Shown here in pieces: positions 1 to 6,053 of a stretch of 9,111 nt of DNA. Origin of the DNA: B8-G4 sp033720735 (lineage in GTDB: Bacteria > Bacteroidota > Bacteroidia > Chitinophagales > Saprospiraceae); contig JAWWBX010000175.1 in assembly GCA_033720735.1 (NCBI GenBank), positions 1 through 9,111 of the forward strand. The letters run 5' to 3'. Position numbers and translations under genes: made by a program. Position 1 is the first letter of the stretch. Every line of letters starts with the position of its first letter. Under the pieces are notes generated by a model that was given only the letters and a program-made list of their open reading frames with translations, did not search any database and was not told the DNA's origin.

Positions 1-807
1 ACATACTTCAGCGGTGGCGGGGTGTTGTTATCCGCCGGACTGGCAGACTACCTCGATCTGCATGTCGGTGACACGGCGGTCTTCATCAGTCAGGGATATC
101 ATGGCACGAACGCAGCCGGCAAATATCCGATCACCGGCATTCTCACCTTTCCCACACCAGATCTGAACAAACAGATCGCTTTTCTGCCTCTTGACGAGGC
201 GCAGTGGTTTTATGCCGCTGAGCAGCGGGTCACCAGCGTGGTGCTGGATCCGGAGGACCCGGATGAACTCAGCGATGTCGTGGCCGCAGTCAGGCAGGCG
301 ATTTCCGATGACCAGATCGTTGTGCGTGATTATCAGGAATTGATCCCGGGACTATTGGAGGCCAAGGCATTTGACGAGGCCGGGGGAATTGTGATCCTCA
401 TGATCCTCTACGCCATCATCGGCTTCGGCATTTTTGGTACGGTGCTGATGATGATCAAGGAGCGAGAGTACGAGTTTGGTATTCTCAAGGCGATCGGGAT
501 GAAGAGTCACCAGTTGCAATTGATGCTGTGGCTCGAAACGGTGATCCTGGCCATGATCGGCTGTGCGGCCGGGATGGTGGTGGCCTTCCCACTCGTTTAC
601 TACCTGCAGGAGCATCCGATCAGGTTTACCGGTGAGATGGCTGAGGCCTACGAAAAGTTCGGGGTGGAAGCCATCATGCCGGCGACCGTCGATCCCTCCA
701 TATTTCTTAACCAGGCAGCGGTGGTCGTAGTCATGATCACGATCATGACCCTCTATCCCTTGTGGAAGATCCGGGGGCTCAACGCTGTACAAGCCATGCG
801 GGACTGA
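1..807 (+). CDS. FtsX/LolC-type ABC transporter permease, 5' end cut off by window
   Basis: The frame is open from base 1, so the true start lies upstream; 268 C-terminal residues are visible. The first ~125 residues are a soluble extracytoplasmic part of the MacB periplasmic core type. They are followed by a long hydrophobic helix (about residues 128-153), a cytoplasmic turn with the FtsX-family signature EREYEFGILKAIGM, a second membrane region starting at LWLETVILAMIG, and a last helix ending in PLWKIRGLNAVQAMRD. The order core domain, TM, 'E.G.LKAIG' coupling loop, TM, TM, 'P..R....AMR' is that of FtsX/LolC/LolE/MacB permeases, which transmit ATPase motion to the periplasmic face rather than forming a classical channel. 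Its TGA overlaps the ATG of a second permease by one base (TGATG), implying translational coupling and a heteromeric permease pair. The family is sure. The substrate (lipoproteins, other lipids or a small molecule) cannot be told from sequence. Confidence 0.93.
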   Translation, partial: TYFSGGGVLLSAGLADYLDLHVGDTAVFISQGYHGTNAAGKYPITGILTFPTPDLNKQIAFLPLDEAQWFYAAEQRVTSVVLDPEDPDELSDVVAAVRQAISDDQIVVRDYQELIPGLLEAKAFDEAGGIVILMILYAIIGFGIFGTVLMMIKEREYEFGILKAIGMKSHQLQLMLWLETVILAMIGCAAGMVVAFPLVYYLQEHPIRFTGEMAEAYEKFGVEAIMPATVDPSIFLNQAAVVVVMITIMTLYPLWKIRGLNAVQAMRD

Positions 808-2021
808 TGATTGCAAAAGTGGCATGGCGCAATATCTGGAGGAGCAGAACCCGCACCGCGGTGGTGGTGGGTGCCGTCATCCTGGCCATCTGGGCACTGG
901 TCTTTATGATCGCCTTTGTACGAGGTGTCGTCTATGGGTATATCGACAAGGCGGTACAATTTGAAACTTCCCACGTTCAGTTGCACAACCCGGCGTTTCT
1001 GGAGGAGCCGGCGTTGGCGTTGACGATCCCGGAGGGGCAGGGCGTGATGGAAGTTCTGGCCGGGCACGACAGCATTGTCGCCTGGAGCCCGCGCATCGTG
1101 GTCAATGCCATGCTGGCCACTTCTACCGGCGCCAACGGGATCCAGTTGCGCGGGGTTGATCCGCAACAGGAACATCAACTCACGCGAATCGGCGAGCGCG
1201 TCGTCGAAGGTGTCTTTTTCGACGAGGGAAGAAATCAGGTCGTGTTGAGCACCTCTCTTGCCGCCAAATTGAATGTCGGCCTGCGGAAAAAAGTGATTGT
1301 GACCTTCCAGGACCAGTACAACAACCTGACCAGCGCTGCGTTTCGCGTGATCGGACTGTACGATACGGACAATCGCAACATTGACGATGTTGTCGCCTTT
1401 GTGCGGGCCGACGACCTCCGGGCTGTCGCAGGTATGGAGACCGGTGCCAATCACGAGATGGCCCTCCTTGCGAGTGACGTCGAGATGGTACCCCAATTGA
1501 CGCGGGCGCTCAGTCGCCGCTTTCCTGATCTCACGGTGCGCGACTTCGAAGAGATCTCACCAGACCTCGGGTTGTTCAAATCACAGGTACAGATCAACCT
1601 GATCATCATGACTGTCATCATCATGCTGGCGCTGATCTTCGGCATCATCAACACCATGCTCATGGCTGTCCTCGAGCGTACGCGCGAATTGGGGATGCTC
1701 ATGGCGATCGGGATGAACAAGGCCCGGGTGTTCGGGATGGTTGTGATCGAAACGATGTACGTTTCATTGCTTGGGGCGCCGGTGGGCCTCGCGCTGGGAT
1801 GGGCAACTGTCCTGATCCTCAACCGGACGGGCATCGACTTGTCAAACTGGTCGTCAGGGCTGGCCGAATTTGGTATGGCCACACTCGTGTATCCCGTTCT
1901 CGAGACCGATGCGTACGTGGTGATCGTAAGCGGGATCTTGATCACGGCGTTGCTCGCATCGATCTATCCTTCATTAAAAGCAATCCGTCTGCGGCCCGTG
2001 GAGGCGTTGCGCAAACTCTGA
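807..2021 (+). CDS. FtsX/LolE-type ABC transporter permease, second subunit
   Basis: This 404-residue protein has the full four-helix architecture of FtsX/LolC/LolE permeases. A basic N-terminus (MIAKVAWRNIWRSRTRT) is followed by TM1 at about residues 18-41. A ~220-residue extracytoplasmic core-type domain comes next, then three C-terminal helices beginning with INLIIMTVIIMLALIFGIIN. The cytoplasmic loop ERTRELGMLMAIGM is the FtsX-family coupling motif and matches EREYEFGILKAIGM in the upstream permease, so the two are tandem paralogues. The C-terminus (YPSLKAIRLRPVEALRKL) is also typical. I chose the ATG at 807 because it gives the standard 'WRNIWRSRTRT' N-terminus and overlaps the previous stop by one base. 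The frame is open further upstream, but only within the first permease. A MacB-like fusion is excluded because the ATPase is a separate gene. It probably pairs with the upstream permease and the downstream ATPase as a LolCDE-like complex; the cargo is unknown. Confidence 0.94.
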   Translation: MIAKVAWRNIWRSRTRTAVVVGAVILAIWALVFMIAFVRGVVYGYIDKAVQFETSHVQLHNPAFLEEPALALTIPEGQGVMEVLAGHDSIVAWSPRIVVNAMLATSTGANGIQLRGVDPQQEHQLTRIGERVVEGVFFDEGRNQVVLSTSLAAKLNVGLRKKVIVTFQDQYNNLTSAAFRVIGLYDTDNRNIDDVVAFVRADDLRAVAGMETGANHEMALLASDVEMVPQLTRALSRRFPDLTVRDFEEISPDLGLFKSQVQINLIIMTVIIMLALIFGIINTMLMAVLERTRELGMLMAIGMNKARVFGMVVIETMYVSLLGAPVGLALGWATVLILNRTGIDLSNWSSGLAEFGMATLVYPVLETDAYVVIVSGILITALLASIYPSLKAIRLRPVEALRKL

Positions 2022-2719
2022 TGTCTATGGAAACCGTCATTCAAACGATCGATCTGCACAAGGTCTACGACGAGACGAGGGTGCCTGTGCATGCCTTGCG
2101 CGGCGTCGATCTGCGCATCGACAAAGGCGAGTTTACCGCGATCGTCGGTCCTTCCGGTTCGGGAAAATCGACGTTGCTCAATATCATCGGCGGGTTGGAC
2201 CAACCCACCCGTGGGCAGATCATCATTGACGGGACCGACCTTGCCACCCTCAGCCCGAATGCTCTCATCGATTTTCGCAAGAACAAGATTGGCTTTGTCT
2301 TTCAGTCGTACAACCTGATCCCGGTCCTGACCGCCAAAGAGAATGTGGAGTTTGTCATGCTGCTGCAAAAGCGGTCGAAGGCCGAACGCGATGCGCGTGT
2401 TCAGGTCCTCATGGAAGCAGTGGGTCTCGCCGACCGTTTGCACAACCGGCCGTCCGAGCTGTCTGGCGGGCAGCAACAAAGGGTTGCCGTGGCACGCGCT
2501 CTGGCTCCGAAGCCTGCCTTCATCCTGGCTGACGAGCCCACCGCCAATCTCGACTCAGCGTCAACCACCAATCTCCTTGACATGATGGCCCGTCTCAATA
2601 CGCAGGAAGCAATGACCTTTGTGTTTTCCACGCACGACCAGCGCGTCATCGACCGCGCACGCCGCGTCATCACCCTGGAGGACGGGCAGATCATCAGCGA
2701 CCTCGCACAAGATGCCTGA
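2021..2719 (+). CDS. LolD/MacB-type ABC transporter ATP-binding protein
   Basis: This 232-residue single-domain ATPase has every ABC motif intact: Walker A GPSGSGKST (43-51), Q-loop Q95 in FVFQSYNLIP, signature LSGGQQQRVAVARA (147-160), Walker B ILADEPT with catalytic E172, D-loop NLD (176-178) and switch His205 in STHD. The SYNLIPVLTAKENVE stretch after the Q-loop and the short length place it in the LolD/MacB/FtsE-like branch that works with FtsX-type permeases. It is cytoplasmic and powers the two permeases encoded just upstream. Its ATG overlaps the preceding TGA as TGATG, the same arrangement as the previous junction. The frame is open upstream, but that part merely overlaps the permease, and the conserved ATPase sequence begins at METVIQTIDLHKVY. 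A second Met at residue 3 is an equally plausible start. The gene symbol is withheld because lipoprotein release as the function is not proven. Confidence 0.96.
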   Translation: MSMETVIQTIDLHKVYDETRVPVHALRGVDLRIDKGEFTAIVGPSGSGKSTLLNIIGGLDQPTRGQIIIDGTDLATLSPNALIDFRKNKIGFVFQSYNLIPVLTAKENVEFVMLLQKRSKAERDARVQVLMEAVGLADRLHNRPSELSGGQQQRVAVARALAPKPAFILADEPTANLDSASTTNLLDMMARLNTQEAMTFVFSTHDQRVIDRARRVITLEDGQIISDLAQDA

Positions 2720-3860
2720 TCGCATGGTCCGCATCCTGGCCGCGGCGCTGGGTATCCTGTGCACCGCGACGGCGCAGGGGCAGTCACCGGTTGAAGCCTG
2801 GGGGTATACCAAGGATCTCTACTCGATCATCCACATCCGCGACGTCACGACCCTGCACGACAATCTCGTGCACAACCGGCTCAACGTAGAGTGGGCGCCA
2901 GGGCAACAGTGGAAGTTGCATGGCGGAGTGCGGACGCGTCTTTTCGTCGGAGACCAGGCGGGCAATCCGTTCTTTATCGAAGCACTTGGGCGCGACGTCA
3001 ATGATTATTTAGATCTGTCACTGGCAGGCCGCATCGGGGAAGAAGTGGTCATACACACCTATTTCGACCGCTTGTATCTTGAGTATGTCAAGGATAAATG
3101 GCAGTTCCGGCTGGGCCGGCAGCGGGTCAACTGGGGTATCCACACCACCTGGAACCCGAACGACCTGTTCAATACGTTCGCCTTTACGGACTTCGATTAC
3201 GAGGAACGTCCCGGCAGCGATGTGCTGTCAGTCAAGTACTACACCGGTCCGGTCGGTAGTGTCGAGGTGGTGGTGCAGGCGTTCGACCGGCTGGACGAAG
3301 CCACCATCGCGGGGATCTGGCGCATGAACAGATGGAACTATGATTTCCAGTGGCTTGGCGGCGTATTCAGGGATCATCTGGTGCTGGGCGGGGGCTGGGC
3401 CGGCCAGCTGGGCAATTGGGGGTTCAAGGGCGAGTTTTCCACGTTTACTCCCTTCGATCCTGCGGGTGACTTCAGCGCGACCGCAACCATGGGGTGGGAG
3501 TATGTTTTTGAAGGAGGCCTGACCCTGACATTCTCAGGTCTGTACAACAGCCTCGGCCGCGCGCAGGGGGGGCTGGCGGACCTCTTTGATTTTTCCCTCT
3601 CCGCCCGCAACCTATATCCCTTCCGGTGGGCCCTGCTGGCCTCATCCGGCATACAGATTCACCCGCTGGTCAACGGTGCGATGACCCTGGTGTACAGCCC
3701 GGCAGACAGCCATCCGCTCTTTGTGAGCCCGTTTATTACCTGGTCTGTGGCTACCAATTTCGATTTGGACCTGGTAGCTCAACTCACCTTCAACAAACAG
3801 CAGGACAAGTACACGAGTCCGGTGCAGGGCTGGTTTGTGCGGGTGAAGTGGAGCTATTAG
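2712..3860 (+). CDS. Outer-membrane beta-barrel protein coupled to ABC transporter
   Basis: This 382-residue exported protein of unknown function starts with a likely signal peptide: basic MPDRMVR, hydrophobic ILAAALGILCTATA, and cleavage near AQG (residues 21-23). The rest consists of alternating, aromatic-rich amphipathic stretches and ends in VRVKWSY. A terminal aromatic residue of this kind is the usual beta-signal for insertion by the BAM machinery. A conspicuous block at 130-170 reads LGRQRVNWG, then WNPNDLFNTF and DFDYEERPGSD. It resembles the 'GRQ...WG' strand of porin-like and DUF1302-like barrels, but I cannot assign a named family firmly. The ATG at 2712 overlaps the ATPase end by 8 bases. 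A second in-frame ATG at 2724 (MVRILAAALG) would also give a valid signal peptide. Coupling to the transporter genes suggests it is the outer-membrane partner or a client of that system. Export and a barrel fold are well supported; the role is inferred. Confidence 0.85.
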   Translation: MPDRMVRILAAALGILCTATAQGQSPVEAWGYTKDLYSIIHIRDVTTLHDNLVHNRLNVEWAPGQQWKLHGGVRTRLFVGDQAGNPFFIEALGRDVNDYLDLSLAGRIGEEVVIHTYFDRLYLEYVKDKWQFRLGRQRVNWGIHTTWNPNDLFNTFAFTDFDYEERPGSDVLSVKYYTGPVGSVEVVVQAFDRLDEATIAGIWRMNRWNYDFQWLGGVFRDHLVLGGGWAGQLGNWGFKGEFSTFTPFDPAGDFSATATMGWEYVFEGGLTLTFSGLYNSLGRAQGGLADLFDFSLSARNLYPFRWALLASSGIQIHPLVNGAMTLVYSPADSHPLFVSPFITWSVATNFDLDLVAQLTFNKQQDKYTSPVQGWFVRVKWSY

Positions 3861-3897
3861 CTTGCTCGTGCTAAACTTGATACGTCTTCACCCTGTT

Positions 3898-3901
3898 AGG
3901 A
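3898..3901 (+). promoter_or_regulatory. Ribosome binding site that fixes the hydrolase start
   Basis: AGGA lies 8 bases upstream of the ATG at 3910. The frame is also open with an ATG at 3862, but that start has no such site, sits directly behind the barrel gene's stop, and would add 16 residues (MLVLNLIRLHPVRIEH) with no counterpart in this esterase family. The site therefore favours 3910. Confidence 0.5.
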
Positions 3902-3909
3902 TAGAACAC

Positions 3910-4689
3910 ATGCACACACATCATCAGCCGGTACCACTCCACTACAAAACCTACGGGCAAGGGGACCCTGTCATCATCCTGCACGGGCTCTTCGGCATGC
4001 TGGACAACTGGATGTCGCTCGGCAAGGACCTCGCAGAACACCATTCCGTGTATCTGGTAGACCAGCGCAATCACGGCAAGTCACCACATACCGAATCCCA
4101 CAGCTATCCGGATCTGGCTGCTGACCTGTTGCACTTCTGCCAACAACACTGGTTGCATCGTACGGCCGTGATCGGACATTCGATGGGTGGCAAGGTCGCC
4201 ATGCAGTTTGCCCTGGAGCATCCGGACATCGTAGAGCGGCTCGTCGTGGTCGATATCGCTCCCGTGGCGTATCAGGCGCGCCACACCCAGGTCATTGCAG
4301 CCATGCGCTCGCTTGATCTTCAGACTGAAAGCCGCCAGGCGCTGACGGATCAACTCATGGAGCAGCTGGGTGAGGCCAGCACGGTGCTGTTCATCTCGAA
4401 AAATCTCACGCGCAACAAGGAGGGCGGCTTCCGCTGGAAGATGAATCTCGATACCCTGGTCGCCAGCTATGACGGGCTCAGCGGTGCCATATCCTCTGAG
4501 CATGCGTATGAGGGACCCACCTTGTTCATCCGTGGAGAGCAATCAGACTACGTGACGGACGCCGACTGGCAGAACATTGTGTCGCTCTTTCCGAACGCCA
4601 CGCTTGCAACGGTGCCCGGCGCCGGGCACTGGGTTCATGCAGATCAGCCCGAAATGGTGCTGAAGCAGATCCGGGAGTTTCTTGGATAG
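3910..4689 (+). CDS. ybfF: YbfF-type alpha/beta-hydrolase (esterase)
   Basis: This 259-residue cytoplasmic hydrolase has no signal peptide and matches the length of the YbfF esterase family. In order it shows the oxyanion-hole motif HGLFG (25-29), the family-typical DQRNHGKS (51-58), the nucleophile elbow GHSMGGK with Ser91, VVDIAP with Asp115, and GAGHWVHAD with His240. Asp115 shortly after the nucleophile strand, in the DIAP context, is characteristic of YbfF-like enzymes and probably completes the Ser-Asp-His triad. These enzymes hydrolyse short acyl esters and acyl thioesters in vitro; the natural substrate is uncertain. The gene lies 49 bases after the barrel gene and is followed by a 137-base gap, so it may be transcribed alone or by read-through. 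Family assignment is strong. Related hydrolases such as MenH or haloperoxidase-like enzymes are less likely given the RNHG motif. Confidence 0.88.
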   Translation: MHTHHQPVPLHYKTYGQGDPVIILHGLFGMLDNWMSLGKDLAEHHSVYLVDQRNHGKSPHTESHSYPDLAADLLHFCQQHWLHRTAVIGHSMGGKVAMQFALEHPDIVERLVVVDIAPVAYQARHTQVIAAMRSLDLQTESRQALTDQLMEQLGEASTVLFISKNLTRNKEGGFRWKMNLDTLVASYDGLSGAISSEHAYEGPTLFIRGEQSDYVTDADWQNIVSLFPNATLATVPGAGHWVHADQPEMVLKQIREFLG

Positions 4690-4826
4690 GCAGAAAGCGC
4701 TGGCACATCCGACCCATTCGTTAAGAAAATGTTAAGGTAGCGATGCGCGTATGTCTGCCACGAGCAGGCCGCATCCTTGATGCAGATCGGATCCGACAGC
4801 TATTCGTTCATCAAAATCCAATCAGC
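4690..4826 (+). promoter_or_regulatory. Non-coding leader upstream of the cyclase-like pair
   Basis: This is the longest gene-free stretch in the window. It carries two copies of GTTAAG whose starts are 11 bases apart (4720-4725 and 4731-4736), then the hairpin-forming sequence GCATC-CTT-GATGC (4771-4783), then the perfect 10-base palindrome TCGGATCCGA (4787-4796). No convincing Bacteroidota-type TAnnTTTG or sigma70-type promoter was found. No T-rich hairpin terminator follows the hydrolase either. That the stretch controls the downstream pair is inferred from position only. Confidence 0.4.
4720..4736 (+). repeat. GTTAAG direct repeat with one-helical-turn spacing
   Basis: GTTAAG-N5-GTTAAG puts two identical hexamers on the same face of the helix. 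Direct repeats with this phasing are the usual binding-site layout of OmpR/PhoB-type response regulators. No such regulator is encoded in the window, so a role as an operator is only a possibility, and two hexamers can coincide by chance. Confidence 0.35.
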
Positions 4827-6053
4827 ATGAAACAACCCATTCTCGGATGTGTACTGGCATGCTTTGCCATGGCCCTCACCATCCCGGCCAACCCCACTCA
4901 ACCCAAAACCACTCAACGCATCTCAAACTCAGACCAGCCGGCCTTTCTCGTGGCTGCGGTCGACTGGCTGGCGGCAGCCCAATACGCCAACGGGGGCTGG
5001 GGTGCCGGGCAACATGTGCGGCAGGATGTGCGTGACCCGCACGCCGTCCAGATCGATCCGGCCACCACGGCCTTCTCAGCGATGGCACTGATGCGCGCCG
5101 GACATACGCTCTCCGCAGGGAAGTATTCCAACCATGTACGCAAAGCGCTTGACCAGATCCTGAACATGGTCGAAACCGCCGATGGCCAGGGGGCCAATAT
5201 CACGAAGGTGGTGGGTACGCAACCACAGCGCAAGCTGGGACAGAATATTGATGTGGCGATGGCCTCGCAGTTCTTGACCAAGATCCGGCGCGACGTCAAC
5301 GATGATAACCTGGCTGCCCGGATCGACCGGGCCATTGCCATCTGCATCGACAAGATCGAAGCCGGACAACGCGCTGACGGGAGCATGCAAAACGGTGGCT
5401 GGGCCCCCGTTCTGCAGTCAGCCATGGCCGCCAGCGCCCTCGAAACTGCTGTCGTCACCGGCTATGCGGTCGATGGCGCCGCGGTGCGCAATGCCAAGAA
5501 CTACCAGCAGGAAAATATCAGGAAAGGCAAGGCCGGCCTGAGCGATGCGGCAGGCATCCCGCTCTATGCACTGGCCAGCGCCCAGCGCGCGACGGCTGCA
5601 GATGCCCGGTATGTGCGCAACAATATCGCGCCCGCCATGCTGCAGGAAGCGACCAGCCTCAAGCAGATCAATGAGGTCGTCGTGCGAGAATTGGGCCGGC
5701 AAGGCAAGGACCAGGAAGAAGCGGAGGAGCTGGCCGAGGCCTTTTTCACCAGCCGGCAGGTGACCGAACAATTGCAGGACGACCAGGTCTGGCGGGGGTT
5801 CGGCAACAACGGCGGCGAAGAGTTTCTCAGCTATATGATGACCAGCGAGTCGATGGTGCAGCAGGGTCCGGACGCCTGGGAGCCGTGGTACGACAAGATC
5901 ACCAACAGGTTTGCCCAGATCCAGAATGCCGACGGAAGCTGGAGCGGCCATCACTGTATCACCAGCCCGGTCTTCTGCACGGCCGCAGTCATCCTCGCCC
6001 TGACCGCCGGTGATGACCCTGACCTGATAGCAGCTCAGGAGCATGGCCGTTAG
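4827..6053 (+). CDS. Exported prenyltransferase/squalene-oxidase-repeat protein
   Basis: This 408-residue protein belongs to the terpene-cyclase-like alpha-toroid superfamily. An N-terminal hydrophobic segment (MKQPILGCVLACFAMALTIPA, split here by eye at about residue 21) looks like a signal peptide. No good lipobox is present: the cysteines at 8 and 12 lie too near the N-terminus. Repeat motifs are Q52-W58 (QYANGGW), a helix start IDPATTAFSAMAL (76-88), GQRADGSMQNGGW (180-192) and QNADGSW (366-372). The last is followed by a distinctive GHHCITSPVFC with His375, His376, Cys377 and Cys384. At roughly 400 residues it is much shorter than squalene-hopene cyclase (~630), and I see no DxDD acid motif, so hopanoid synthesis is unlikely. 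The ATG at 4827 was chosen for its signal peptide; an in-frame ATG at 4743 would precede it with 28 non-signal residues. The 3' end overlaps a second repeat protein by 11 bases. The activity is unknown. Confidence 0.85.
   Translation: MKQPILGCVLACFAMALTIPANPTQPKTTQRISNSDQPAFLVAAVDWLAAAQYANGGWGAGQHVRQDVRDPHAVQIDPATTAFSAMALMRAGHTLSAGKYSNHVRKALDQILNMVETADGQGANITKVVGTQPQRKLGQNIDVAMASQFLTKIRRDVNDDNLAARIDRAIAICIDKIEAGQRADGSMQNGGWAPVLQSAMAASALETAVVTGYAVDGAAVRNAKNYQQENIRKGKAGLSDAAGIPLYALASAQRATAADARYVRNNIAPAMLQEATSLKQINEVVVRELGRQGKDQEEAEELAEAFFTSRQVTEQLQDDQVWRGFGNNGGEEFLSYMMTSESMVQQGPDAWEPWYDKITNRFAQIQNADGSWSGHHCITSPVFCTAAVILALTAGDDPDLIAAQEHGR

Noticed and set aside
753..1496. Long minus-strand open frame opposite the second permease
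   Set aside because: The plus strand carries clear FtsX-family motifs throughout, and the antisense translation shows no domain or membrane pattern.
1590..1660. ATCATCATG-rich stretch as a DNA repeat
   Set aside because: It encodes the Ile/Met-rich second transmembrane helix of the permease, so the repetition follows from amino-acid composition.
3857..3873. Short inverted repeat TAGC...GCTA after the barrel gene as a terminator
   Set aside because: The stem is only about four pairs with no T-tract after it.
3862..3909. Upstream in-frame ATG for the YbfF-type hydrolase
   Set aside because: The ATG at 3910 has AGGA at good spacing, and the extra 16 residues have no counterpart in the family.
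3861..3909. Possible promoter TAAACTTG (3872-3879) before the hydrolase
   Set aside because: It has one mismatch to TAnnTTTG and no TTG-like -33 element 19-21 bases upstream, too weak to call.
4743..4826. Upstream in-frame ATG extending the exported repeat protein by 28 residues
   Set aside because: The added residues are polar and bury the obvious signal peptide, and no ribosome binding site precedes them.
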